This document shows positions 36,860 through 46,900 of a stretch of DNA of 64,000 nt, in pieces (positions within the stretch are counted from its first letter, which is position 1; each line of letters starts with the position of its first letter). Position numbers and translations under genes: made by a program. Source of the DNA: Syntrophaceae bacterium UBA6087. GTDB taxonomy: Bacteria > Desulfobacterota > Desulfomonilia > UBA1062. Location of the stretch: assembly GCA_002448235.1 (NCBI GenBank), contig DIXF01000001.1, forward strand, positions 1 to 64,000. Direction: 5' to 3'. The notes under the pieces are model-generated. The model saw nothing but the letters and a program-made list of their open reading frames with translations, was not told where the DNA came from and ran no database searches.

Positions 36860-38548
36860 ATGGCTCAGGTCGACGGAGGCAGGCTTTTTGCGCGGGCATT
36901 GAAAAGGGAAGGGGTGGAGTACATCTTCGTGCTCGCAGGCGGGCACATCATGCCGATCTTCTACGGGTGCCGCGCCGAGGGCATCGAGGTCATCGACTTC
37001 CGGCACGAAAACTCTGCCACCTACGCGGCCGACGCCTATGCGCGGGTGAGCGGCAAGCCGGGCGTGGTGATCACGACGGCAGGCCCCGGCATCACGCACA
37101 CGGTCACGGCCATGTCCGAGGCGTATGCCCAGGGAGTGCCCCTCATCCAGATCGGCGGCGCATCACCGGCCGTCGAAAACGAGACCGGCCCGCTGCAGGA
37201 CCTCAACACCCTGGAGATCATGTCCACCGTGAGCAAATGGGCGCGCAAGATACACCACGTGCACCGGATACCCGAGTACGTGGCCATGGCCTACCGCCAC
37301 GCCTTCGATGCAACGCCCGGCCCCGTGTACCTGGAGATCGCCGCGGATGTGCTCTCGAAGAGCGTCGATGAAGACACGGTTTCCTATCCTCAAAAATACC
37401 GGACGGATGCCCAGCCCTTCGGCGACCCGTCGCTCATAGAAAAGGCGGCGGACCTGCTGGCAGCGGCCAGGACGCCGGTCATGGTCCTGGGCGAGGGCGC
37501 GCGGTTTACCGCCCGGTATGGAGAGGCGATCGCCGAGCTCTCCGATTATCTCAAAATGCCTGTCATGGCACAGCCCATGTGCCGGGGCTTGTTCGCCGAC
37601 GAGGAAGCCAACCCGCTCTTCACGCTCGGGCTCGGCATGGCCGGCGCCGATGTGGTGCTCCTGCTCAGCGTGAACAACGACTACCGGGTGCTGAAGCTTA
37701 AGCCGCCCCTGGTGCCTGCGAACGCCAAGCTCATCCAGGTCAACCCCGACATCACCCGCATCGGCTACAACGCGCCCGCAGAGGTCGGCATCGTAGGCGG
37801 GGCAGGCGCTGTCGCCATGCAGATCCTGGAGGCGGTAAAGAAAAGGACCGCAAAAAGGGAAGACCTCACCTGGGTGAACACCGCACGCCAGATCGCCGGC
37901 TTCATCGAAGCAGGCTACGAGGAAGGCTTCAGGTCCGATGCAGTGCCCATGAACCCCGGCAGGTGCGCATACGAGGTGGGCAGGTTCCTCGCCACATCGG
38001 GCCGGGACTGGACCGTGGTGTGCGACGGCGGTGATGCCGCCCAGTGGATAAAGCAGGCCGCAATCGCCCGCAGGCCGGGGCAGATACTGAACTACGGCCC
38101 GAACGGGACCATCGGCACAGGCCCGGGCTTCACGATCGGGGCATGGATGGCGAACAAAAAGCCCGTGCTCTACTACACCGGCGACGGGAGCTTCGGCTTC
38201 TACGGCATGGAGCTCGAAACCTGCGAGAAGTTCGGCATCCCGGTTGTCTGCGTGATCTCGAACGATTCCTCCTGGGGCATGATCAAGCTTTCCGAGCAGT
38301 TCGTCAACCCCGACGAGATCAGGGAGCGGGGGCACTGCGGGGTAGAGCTCTGCCACATGCGGGAATATGAAAAGATGGCCGCTGTCTGGGGCGGCTATGG
38401 AGAACAGGTGCGCTTCCCGGAGGACATCGTCCCGGCCATTGAGCGCGCTGCCGCCACCGGCAAGCCGTCGATCATCAACGTAGAGGTGGACAAGCACAGC
38501 ATGAGCCCGATTACGAAGATGTTCGGGGATTCGCTGCAGAAGAAGTGA
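36860..38548 (+). CDS. Thiamine-diphosphate-dependent enzyme, acetolactate synthase-like
   Basis: The 562-residue protein has three ThDP-family domains. The PYR domain carries the catalytic Glu50 in DFRHENSATYAADAYAR, then AGPGITHTVTAMSEAYAQGVP. A central domain follows, then the PP domain with TGDGSFGFYGMELETC and SNDSSWGMIK (GDG...N Mg/ThDP motif). The HENSA in place of the usual HEQ/NEQ separates it from true acetolactate synthases; 2-hydroxyacyl-CoA lyase, oxalyl-CoA decarboxylase or an unknown 2-keto-acid decarboxylase are possible. AAGGGG precedes the ATG. Confidence 0.85.
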   Translation: MAQVDGGRLFARALKREGVEYIFVLAGGHIMPIFYGCRAEGIEVIDFRHENSATYAADAYARVSGKPGVVITTAGPGITHTVTAMSEAYAQGVPLIQIGGASPAVENETGPLQDLNTLEIMSTVSKWARKIHHVHRIPEYVAMAYRHAFDATPGPVYLEIAADVLSKSVDEDTVSYPQKYRTDAQPFGDPSLIEKAADLLAAARTPVMVLGEGARFTARYGEAIAELSDYLKMPVMAQPMCRGLFADEEANPLFTLGLGMAGADVVLLLSVNNDYRVLKLKPPLVPANAKLIQVNPDITRIGYNAPAEVGIVGGAGAVAMQILEAVKKRTAKREDLTWVNTARQIAGFIEAGYEEGFRSDAVPMNPGRCAYEVGRFLATSGRDWTVVCDGGDAAQWIKQAAIARRPGQILNYGPNGTIGTGPGFTIGAWMANKKPVLYYTGDGSFGFYGMELETCEKFGIPVVCVISNDSSWGMIKLSEQFVNPDEIRERGHCGVELCHMREYEKMAAVWGGYGEQVRFPEDIVPAIERAAATGKPSIINVEVDKHSMSPITKMFGDSLQKK

Positions 38549-38610
38549 CGGGTTTGGCATAAGGGGATAGATGCTCATTAAACATCATTTCCGCCGTCAT
38601 GAAATGGAGG

Positions 38611-38648
38611 TAACCCTCTATTATTCCCGAGCGCCTCGGGGTGGGTTA
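38611..38648. terminator. Nested hairpin between convergent genes
   Basis: CCCGAG (38626-38631) and CTCGGG (38635-38640) form a tight hairpin. An outer stem TAACCC/GGGTTA (38611-38616 with 38643-38648) encloses it. It lies between the convergent ThDP enzyme and Mrr-like genes and marks the boundary of the defence island. Confidence 0.55.
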
Positions 38649-38685
38649 TTGACGCTGACTGGAGTGCCTTTTTAGAAGATCACCT

Positions 38686-39477
38686 TCAGCCGCTATATGT
38701 TTTCGTACCCTTACATTTGGGATAAGTCGAACATCCCCAAAACTTGCTGCCTGCATTCGGCCCTTTCTTTGCCTCCCTCAACACCATGTGACTCCCACAC
38801 AGAGGGCATTTATCATCACCGAGTTGTTCAACAACCTTTTTGCCCTCCGGTTTTTGTGTATTCTTTACCTCTGTAATCATCCTGACAAGCCCGGAGCCAT
38901 CGACCAGTTCAAGCTGTTTGCCAGCGGCAAAGTCTTTGGCTTCTTGGGTGAACCTGCCCGATGAAATGACTATTCCGCCTGTTGCCCCTTGTGCAGCAAC
39001 CACCCCGTAAAGCTCTCTGACGATCTTCACCCCTACTTGATCGACTCTCCAATGCTTGCACTGGACAAGGAGCATTTTCCCATCTTTCTTTATTACGAGG
39101 TCAACCCCGCCATCGGCTCCACCTCCGCCGGTTTCTGTTACATGAAAACCTTTTCGCCTGTACGCCTCGGCAACCAGTTCCTCGAATTTCCGCCAATCAA
39201 TGAGGCGAATGGATGAGATGTCCGTTTGCCGGTCAAACAGTGAGCCTTTACGCCATGAATTAAATGCAGCCAATGCAGCACAGATCAGAAATACGAGTGC
39301 CAGGATAGGTGCAAGTTGTGGCAGAGCCATCTGAATGCCCTTTAAAAGCGGGTTTTGATTCGGGATGATAGGAAGCAAGAACTTTAACCCAATGTAAGAA
39401 ATAACCGCCAGGATAACGCCAACCCACCACGGAGCTGCTATTACATCATCAAGTAATGATTTGCTTCGTCTAGCCAT
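38686..39477 (-). CDS. Membrane-anchored Mrr-like nuclease with topoisomerase-type zinc finger
   Basis: The 263-residue protein starts with two membrane helices (WVGVILAVISYIGLKFLL, LAPILALVFLICAALAAF). An Mrr_cat restriction-endonuclease domain follows: KFEELVAEAYRRKGFHV, GGADGGVDLVI (Asp) and LLVQCKHW (Q-x-K). It ends in a C4 zinc ribbon of topoisomerase I type (CPLCGSHMV ... FWGCSTYPKCKG). Such proteins are linked to defence against foreign or modified DNA, though some act in housekeeping. GGGGGAG precedes the ATG. It lies 103 bases after the RM operon on the same strand. Confidence 0.85.
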   Translation of the reverse strand: MARRSKSLLDDVIAAPWWVGVILAVISYIGLKFLLPIIPNQNPLLKGIQMALPQLAPILALVFLICAALAAFNSWRKGSLFDRQTDISSIRLIDWRKFEELVAEAYRRKGFHVTETGGGGADGGVDLVIKKDGKMLLVQCKHWRVDQVGVKIVRELYGVVAAQGATGGIVISSGRFTQEAKDFAAGKQLELVDGSGLVRMITEVKNTQKPEGKKVVEQLGDDKCPLCGSHMVLREAKKGPNAGSKFWGCSTYPKCKGTKTYSG

Positions 39478-39579
39478 GAAATACTCCCCCTCATCTCAAA
39501 TATTACAATGAGTATCGGCTAAGCTGCTTTGTTTTATCAGTTATTCGGACAAGCTCATCAATCGACAGGCCATTCCATT

Positions 39580-40263
39580 TTATATCTCCTGCTCCAGCAG
39601 TCCGCCATGCTCCTTCAACCAAGCCCTTGCCTTGTCCATGGTTGGAGATTGCGTGCGGACGATGTTCCAGAACCTCGGCGTATGGTTAGCCTCGATGAGA
39701 TGAGCCAACTCGTGGATGATGACGTAATCAATGACAAACATCGGCGCCTTGATAAGCCTCCAGTTGAAATTGACATTGTCCTTCAGAGTACAGGAGCCCC
39801 AGCGGTAGCGGTTGTCGACGATCCTTACCCCGGCGACATCCACACCAAGCTCGCGGGCGTGCAGCTTTACCCGCGGGATGATCTTCTCTTTAGCCTTGTC
39901 GATGTACCATTCCTTCAAGGCATCCCGGCGTTTCCCCTCCTGTACCGCGGGAATGAGGAACCGCTGCGTGAAGCGAACCTCGGCTAAACCTTTTTTGACA
40001 ACTTCAATGCGGTACTGCCTCCCGAGATAAAGAGCGGATTCGCCGCTGACCAGCTCCTTCCCCGGCGGATGGGGCAGGCCGCGGTACTTCTGAGGGTGGC
40101 CGGTTTTTTCATAAATCCATTGGCGCTTGGACTCGACAATCTTTTGGATCTTTTCTTCCGATATCCCAACTGGTGCATGCACCACGACGCTGCAATCCCG
40201 TTCGACAGTGATGGTAAGCTTGCGCCGTTTGGCTGATCTTATGACCGTGTATTCCAGTTCCAA
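39580..40263 (-). CDS. YgjP/WLM-like M48-type metallopeptidase of the RM operon
   Basis: The 227-residue protein (DUF45 family) has the zinc site VIDYVIIHELAHLIEANHT (HELAH, third ligand in NHTPRFW). Its N-terminal half shows GSESALYLGRQYRI-like strands and NRYRWGSCTLKDNVNFNWRL, the family signature. It starts from TTG five bases after the hsdR stop. These peptidases often sit beside hsdR; a role in controlling RM subunits has been suggested elsewhere but is unproven. Confidence 0.85.
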   Translation of the reverse strand: MELEYTVIRSAKRRKLTITVERDCSVVVHAPVGISEEKIQKIVESKRQWIYEKTGHPQKYRGLPHPPGKELVSGESALYLGRQYRIEVVKKGLAEVRFTQRFLIPAVQEGKRRDALKEWYIDKAKEKIIPRVKLHARELGVDVAGVRIVDNRYRWGSCTLKDNVNFNWRLIKAPMFVIDYVIIHELAHLIEANHTPRFWNIVRTQSPTMDKARAWLKEHGGLLEQEI

Positions 40264-40268
40264 CTCAG

Positions 40269-43200
40269 TTACCCCGCATAGAGGATGATGTCGTTATTCT
40301 TCTCTGCGATTTCCATGATACGGGTAATGATGTGCGCCCGGTTCTTCACAATGCCGGGAAGTTTTGAAAACTCGGGGGCAAGCAGTATGCCTTGCAGGTC
40401 TGCCCTCAATTTGTTCCGGGCGGGTATGCTCTCCCAGAACCCGGTAAGCTTCAGCTCACGCTCCACGGCCAGAAACACTTTCTGCGTCAGGTCAACGAGA
40501 AGGCTGATCCTGTCTTCCTTGCTCAGTCCATAGGATGCAACGGGTTCGGCCGCCATCAATGCATCGGGCTCACTCACCGCAGCGGCTGCACCGAAGAGCT
40601 CCCTTTGAAACATCCTGAAAAAAGGCATCTGCTTCTTGCGGTGCAGCCCATAGGTAGGCTCCTTGCGGGCATTGATGATGCGAATCCGCAACTTCTCCAG
40701 TTCCTCATAGATCCTGTTCCAGTTGTTGCGGAACTCTTCAAATATTGCCGCCAGGGCTTCGGCAAAGGATGCCTGCAAGTCGGGGTCGTCATCCAGCTCG
40801 ACATCGAGGTGGTGCCGAATGGCATGCTCCACCTCTGCCGCCTTGGTCTTGGTGCGGCTGCGCTTGCCCACCTGTTTCTGGAAATCTGCATCCAGGATCG
40901 AGATGGGCTCGATCTTCACCTCTATCCCTTTCGATTCGAGATATGCGTCGGTAATGGCGCGCAGCTTGGGCGGGATGCCCTTCATGCTCAGGCGCTCGTC
41001 GCAGAGGTGCTTGGCTGCCAGAACATTGATCTCGGTCAGGGCCTGGTAATCACTCATGTAGTCGAGGGCCTGCCGGGCCGGAAACACCAGGTTCAGGCAC
41101 CTCGTGAAATTTCTGAACGCCAGCATGTAGTCAAAGCGCAGGTCTTCATCATAGAACACGTCGAAAAAGGCGTCGTGGTCGGTCATGTCTGTCAGGCCGT
41201 GCTTCTTGAGGAGCCCCATAATGGCTGCATGGCTTTCATTCAGTGCCCGCAGTTCTTCTTCAGGGAAGCTCAGACAATCAATGACTTCCTTCTGCTCACG
41301 CTCGTCATAGCTGTCGATGGCCTTTTTCAGATGATGGCCGACTCCCACATAATCGACCACAAAGCCTTTCTCCTTGGATTCGCCCGCCACACGATTCACC
41401 CGGGCAATGGCCTGGAGGAGATTATGGTCCTCGATCACCTTGTCGAGATACATTACCTGCTCCACCGGTGCATCGAAACCTGTCAGCAGCATATTCATGA
41501 CGATCAGGATGCCCATGTCGCCCCTAACGCCTTCTTCTTCACTTCCGAAGGCCATCTTGAAGCTCCTGATGCTTGCCTTGTGCATTGAGCTGTCCGTATA
41601 GATCTTCAAGTTCGGCAGGTCGTTATGTTTGGCGGATATGATAACATCTGTCTGAAATTTCTTCAGCAGGTCGAGGTCGAGCCTCTTCGGGTTGACCTGC
41701 TCCAGACCGGCCATGGCCGCTGCCAGGGCATCATCTATGTGCTTCTTATAGCGCACCGCAGCCTCGCGGGAAGTAGCCACTATCTGCGCCTTGTAGCCGT
41801 TGGGGAACACGTGCTCAAGGTAATGGGCAACCATATTCTTTGCCTTTGCCTTGATGGTCGGGTCCGCTTCCAGGTAGGCATCTCGCGATCCGTAGCCCAG
41901 TATCTCCAGGCGCTGCTGAAGGCTGTAGTCGCTGAACACATCCGCAAATGCCTTGTCCATGCCTGCCTGATCAGGCACCTCGGCATTGTGGGTGCGGCCC
42001 TCATAGACGATCTCCAGCGTCACGCCGTCATCGATGGACTGGCGCATGGTGTACTTGTCGATGTAGTCGCCGAAGACCCGCTCGGTCTTGTCGATGGGCG
42101 TGCCGGTGTAGCCGATGCGGGCCGCATTCGGGATTCCCTTGTCGAGATTTGCCCCGAGCATGGCATATTGGGAGCGGTGGGCCTCGTCGGTCATGACCAG
42201 GATGTGCGGGCTCGCATTCAGCTCCGGGAAGGTCTCTTTCAGGTCCGCTTCGCGGAACTTGTGGATCATGGCCATGACCAGGTCCGACGAGTCGGAGCGC
42301 AGCAGCTGTTTAAGCCGGGCAATGCTTTCCGCCACCTTTACCGTAAAGCCGAGGCTCTTGCTGGTTTCGGAAAGCTGTCCTTCAAGCTGGGTGCGGTCGG
42401 TCACGAAGACTATCTTCCAGTTGGAGAGCCTGGTGTGGCTATACATCTCCCGCACCATGAACATCATGGTCAGCGACTTGCCCGAGCCCTGGGTGTGCCA
42501 GATGATGCCGCTTCGCTCGCGGGGGTTTCTGCCTTCCAGCAACCGCTTCACCGCCAGCTTGACGGCACGGAACTGCTGGTAGCGGCCAACGACCTTGATG
42601 GTCTCGCCCTTGTCGTTTGTGGAAAACAGCGTGAAGGTGCGGATAAGGTCGAGCAGGTTGTCGCGGTCGAGCATACCGGCCACCAGACGCTGCTGATCGT
42701 TGGGTCCGCTGCTGCCGTGATCGAGATCGTCCACGGTTCGAGGATAGGGATCAGCCCACCGGTAGAAGTACTTCTCTCTATGGGTGGTAATTGTGCCGAA
42801 CTTGGCAACGCTACGGCAGGTGGCGATGATAAACTGGTTGTAGTAGAACAGAGGCGCGCTGCCTTCACTCTTTGCGCCGCGTTGCTCGCTGTAGCGGAGC
42901 ATCTGGTCGATGGCCTCCGGGATGGCGTCCTTGACCTTGGGCGACTTGCACTCGATCACGACCACGGGTAGCCCATTCAGGAACAGCACGATGTCCGGGA
43001 CGATGTGGTGCTCGGTGCCGAGGATGCGCACCTTGAGCTGGCATACGGCGATAAAGCGGTTGTTGCCCCGATGGTCGAAGTCCACGAACCGCACAGTCGG
43101 ACTCTTCTCGCCGGTCCGCCGGTTCACGCTAACGCTGGTGTTCTCCAGCAGCAGAGTAAAGACATGGCGGTTGTTCACAATCAATCCAGTGCCGGGGAAG

Positions 43201-43451
43201 TTTGCAGTGAGATACTTAACCACCTCTTCCACCTGGTCGTCTTCCAGCCAGTCATTGATGAACTTGAGCCGTTCCCGCAGCACCGGCAGCATCGCCACCT
43301 CGGTGAAGGTCTCGCGGAAGGTGTCGGCGGGGTGTTGCTTGCCATCGAGGTCGATGATCTCCCAGCCGAGCCCGCCAAGCTGATCGAGCAGGGGCTTCTC
43401 GACGTGGTTGCGTTCGTCGAGCTTGAGTAGCTTCACGTTGTTTCCGGTCAT
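40269..43451 (-). CDS. hsdR: Type I restriction enzyme, R subunit
   Basis: The motor and nuclease subunit, 1060 residues. The PD-(D/E)xK nuclease is at ~153-169 (VPDIVLFLNG ... VVIECKSP). The SF2 translocase has Walker A HTQGSGKSLTM (Lys325), DEAH at ~422-425 (TDEAHRSQYA) and the later YTGTPI and QAIARVNR motifs. GAGGGGAAAA precedes the ATG at 43451. It cuts unmodified DNA after translocation when assembled with HsdM and HsdS. It is separated from hsdS by the RT gene and two remnants. Confidence 0.96.
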   Translation of the reverse strand: MTGNNVKLLKLDERNHVEKPLLDQLGGLGWEIIDLDGKQHPADTFRETFTEVAMLPVLRERLKFINDWLEDDQVEEVVKYLTANFPGTGLIVNNRHVFTLLLENTSVSVNRRTGEKSPTVRFVDFDHRGNNRFIAVCQLKVRILGTEHHIVPDIVLFLNGLPVVVIECKSPKVKDAIPEAIDQMLRYSEQRGAKSEGSAPLFYYNQFIIATCRSVAKFGTITTHREKYFYRWADPYPRTVDDLDHGSSGPNDQQRLVAGMLDRDNLLDLIRTFTLFSTNDKGETIKVVGRYQQFRAVKLAVKRLLEGRNPRERSGIIWHTQGSGKSLTMMFMVREMYSHTRLSNWKIVFVTDRTQLEGQLSETSKSLGFTVKVAESIARLKQLLRSDSSDLVMAMIHKFREADLKETFPELNASPHILVMTDEAHRSQYAMLGANLDKGIPNAARIGYTGTPIDKTERVFGDYIDKYTMRQSIDDGVTLEIVYEGRTHNAEVPDQAGMDKAFADVFSDYSLQQRLEILGYGSRDAYLEADPTIKAKAKNMVAHYLEHVFPNGYKAQIVATSREAAVRYKKHIDDALAAAMAGLEQVNPKRLDLDLLKKFQTDVIISAKHNDLPNLKIYTDSSMHKASIRSFKMAFGSEEEGVRGDMGILIVMNMLLTGFDAPVEQVMYLDKVIEDHNLLQAIARVNRVAGESKEKGFVVDYVGVGHHLKKAIDSYDEREQKEVIDCLSFPEEELRALNESHAAIMGLLKKHGLTDMTDHDAFFDVFYDEDLRFDYMLAFRNFTRCLNLVFPARQALDYMSDYQALTEINVLAAKHLCDERLSMKGIPPKLRAITDAYLESKGIEVKIEPISILDADFQKQVGKRSRTKTKAAEVEHAIRHHLDVELDDDPDLQASFAEALAAIFEEFRNNWNRIYEELEKLRIRIINARKEPTYGLHRKKQMPFFRMFQRELFGAAAAVSEPDALMAAEPVASYGLSKEDRISLLVDLTQKVFLAVERELKLTGFWESIPARNKLRADLQGILLAPEFSKLPGIVKNRAHIITRIMEIAEKNNDIILYAG

Positions 43452-43469
43452 TTTTCCCCTCGATCCTTT

Positions 43470-43739
43470 TTATCTCCCGGTCAAAATCGGAGATGTACTC
43501 GGCATCCTGTCATCAGCGGCAGTTGTTTCCAAAATGGAAATAACTGAATCCTTCACCAGTTCGCCGGGTTGGGAGATATTTTTCAGGTGTTTGTTGTTTG
43601 CCGGGATGTGAACGCCGAAAAGCTCGGACAGGGCTTTCTGTGTAAGCCATACCGTCTCTTCCTTGTAGAGGACATCGACTTTTACTGCACCGTCTCTGGC
43701 GGTGTAGAGAATGAATCTTCCCGGTTCCCTCATGCGCAT
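43470..43739 (-). pseudogene. RhuM-family remnant with internal deletion
   Basis: Start 43739 follows GGAGGTGAA. The first ~75 residues are RhuM-like (FILYTARDGAVKVDVLY, ETVWLTQKALSELFGV, GELVKDSVISILETTA). The normal ~330-residue body is missing. Right after the break the sequence reads, in another frame (about 43457-43509), DAEYISDFDREIKRIEG, which is the usual C-terminal end of RhuM proteins. So an internal deletion of ~700-800 bases joined the two ends out of frame. RhuM genes are common passengers in type I RM operons. Confidence 0.75.
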
Positions 43740-43740
43740 T

Positions 43741-43890
43741 TCACCTCCCCGCCCATATGCAGCGGTGATATTTACCGTAGGGAGCAAGGCTCTCCCAGCC
43801 GAGCCCATCAAGCTGGGCGAGCAGGGGCTTCTCGACATGGTTCTGCTCGTCAAGTTTGATATGTTGGGGTGTCTTTTGATTGGTGGACAT
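43741..43890 (-). pseudogene. hsdR 5'-end stub
   Basis: A 49-codon frame starts at ATG 43890 behind AAGGAG. It reads IKLDEQNHVEKPLLAQLDGLGW, nearly the same as LKLDERNHVEKPLLDQLGGLGW at the start of the intact HsdR, then diverges and stops. It is a leftover of a second hsdR N-terminus. The hsdR region has apparently been replaced or duplicated, leaving the old start in front of the RhuM remnant. Confidence 0.75.
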
Positions 43891-43923
43891 CTAGTTGATC
43901 TCCTTGGGCATCATCTTATGTAC

Positions 43924-46900
43924 TTATCCATGATCACCCCATCCTGCAGGCGGCGTCTTCCAGGACCCTTCCGGAAATAAGATCGATGGATTAGCACTAA
44001 CTATTGGCCGATTAATTAGCTTTTGAGGAAAGATTTCAGCAAATGCTATGGAAACTTGAGGCTGGCCGTGTAAATGAAAGACCTGACGGTGGTATGTCTC
44101 CCTGAATGGCATATAGAAACTACTACCTCCAAACTCACCATTATTAACAACAATTACTCCTTGATACATGTGGTAATGGAGACCTTCAGACATGCGATCA
44201 AACGTGCCCACATCCTTATTTAAAGCACAGATGATATAAAGATCACTTCTTGAGCGGAGATCTGCAGCAAGGGCCAGATCTGTAGCATCATAGCAGATAG
44301 ATGCAGAGAGTATCAGTGGTCGATGCTTCACCAAATCACTATGCCATTGATATTCAATCAGCCATTGCACTGGCCTGAAGCCGACTGGAGCAGGTATGAA
44401 GTTTGCCTCTTGTCCTGCAAGGTTCTTTTTGCCTTGCTCGATTTGGCGAATTTGAAGCCCCTGTGCTTTGCTCCAGACAGGTACAATCCAGAGGCAACTA
44501 TTTATAAGTGGGCAACCTGATTGATAATCTTTTGGGTGATAAACCTGACCGAATAACATAAGGCACTTATGCTTTCTGACAAAGGGAAGGATCCTTGTAT
44601 TAATATCATGTGGATGAATAGCTAGCTCTGGGAAAATAAGTAGGTCAATAACACGTCCATCACTCCGCGTCTGCTGACGGTGTGTATCTCGAACGTTTAG
44701 CATCTGGGCTACCCCTTCCATTATTGCTGATAAGTGTGCTTGCTGCCGTGTACGGAAGGATGGGTCGTTCAATAATTCTGGGTCACTTAAATACCTGCTG
44801 TAATCTTCTAAGCTTGGGATGATTGACTGAACTATCCCAATACGCAAAGGGCGATCCCATGGGGTTTTTGGTTCACTACTCGGATAAGGAGCTTTTTGTT
44901 CTAGAAACGTCGCTGATGAAACCTCCCCTCGTCGTGTACGGAGTTGAGTCAATCGCGCTTTGACCATCACTAATAGTTCAACAACAGTTATCTGTGGGCG
45001 TAGGACGCCTGAACCTGGCCATCGAAGTAACTCAAAAAGGATATTTTCTGCAAACGAAGAGATCGGTAACCATGGTGGACCAAAAGCTTCACGACCTTGA
45101 AAACCTGAATACCTCTGTTGTTCCCAATGAGAAATTGGCTTTTTATATCGCGATCCTTTGATTGATTTCCTAGAATTGGAATTTTTATAAAAATCTGTCG
45201 ATCCTCGAAGCGCATAACGGAGCAATAGACCTATCTGGTATTTTTGTCGTTCTTCATCAGTATCACACCAACTGGGCGCTTCGAAAAGATGCGTAGCTCT
45301 ACCGCCAGTCTTTGCGAAATCAAAGGTTTCAGGTCTTATTTTGTCAAACTCATATCCATCGGATTTCTCAACTGCACATCGGATGTTCCAAGGTGTTACA
45401 ATATCTTTGAATATTTCTGGCTTCGAGAGAAGCCAAAAAGCCAGTTGCAGGAGATTCTCCTCCTCATAAAATGGATTAATTGCAAGGTCTGACAACTCCG
45501 CGACGGACATCTCGCTCGATGTCGCTATTTGTTTCTCCAGCCCTAGCCGCTGAGCAGTATGAATCATCTGTTCGCTTGCTGTTTTTCGAAAGTATTGCCA
45601 TAACTCACGAGCCACAGGAGGAGATATCTGATCTACTTCGATAAGAAACTTATCAGAGAGTCGAATGTTTGATCCTAGAAAATCAAAGCCTGTAATGCCA
45701 TAACCCGTCTTTGCTATCACCAAAAAAATTGAGCGTTGCTCCAGTGGTGCAGGAGTTTTACCAGATATGAACTTAGCAAGTTTCCAGTATCGTGATAAAA
45801 GCCTTCCGGCTTTGGCCTTCTTTTCTATAATGCCTCTTGGAAAAGCATTTTGTGAAGCCAGATATAAAAAAACCTGCTGCATTAGATACCATGGGAATCG
45901 TGATCCCGGTGTCTTTGCATTCAGATAAGAATTTGCAAGATTCTGAGCCTCATCGACCAACCGATTATGGTATGCCTCGATTGAAATGCCTGTGGGTAAG
46001 CATTCGTTTTCGAGGACGAGCCCTGTTTCAGTTGCACCTGCTCTAAACAATTCTGCTAGACAATATATACGAATTTCTCTCTTGGCTTTTATGAACGACG
46101 AAGATTCCCATCCCGGACGTAAGATTTTTAATACTTGATCGAGGAACTCGCAATCCGGGTAGAGGTCTAGGGCGATACGTAACAGGCGAACGTTGCCGGG
46201 ATTCTTAATCCATTCTTCAATCAAGAGCGCGGAGAAAAATTTTGCGCGCTCATCAAGTTGTGATTTAGTAAGTATAAGCTTATGAGAGACTTCTGTTTCG
46301 TCATCCTCAGTTGCAGATGCTTTTGGATCTGGTTCATCAGCAAGAAGAGGGCGCAAGGAGCGAAACGTTCTGCGGAATTTCCCAGCGGCAAACCGTGCTG
46401 CGGTGTCGTCTCTCATATCTGGAACACCGACCAATAAGCCTGAACCCTTCTTATTCGGATCTAGATCTGTTGAATATCGCTGTTGTGTATGGAAAAAGCC
46501 CTCAATTGCAGCTATCAATTCTGTTCCATGCAGCATGTCAAAGGTATCAGAGACTTGGCTTTGTATGCGATTTGCCTCCCTTGATTGCATAACCAAGAAA
46601 CGCTTATCTCTGCCCTCTACAGTGACCAGTGTTTTATCGACCGAAATCATTAAGCCTGGCGCATGTCTGTCTAACAAACTCTGAAGCCACTTTATCAATT
46701 GCTCTTTTACATCACATTCCAGCATGTCTTTGGGTATCTTCAGCACTATGCGAAAATCATCGACATAGAAACAAGCATCCTCGAGAACTAGTTCGCTATC
46801 ATGAAGTTTTTGCCCTATGCCTTCCCGGAGGGCAATATCCAAATCATGCAGTATCACATTGGCAAAAAAACCGGCAGTAACCAAGCCTTGGGGCAAAGCT

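Noticed and set aside
43500..43960. Retron-type ncRNA next to the reverse transcriptase
   Set aside because: The flanking DNA is explained by RhuM and hsdR remnants, and the RT carries the nitrilase of DRT1 rather than a retron architecture.
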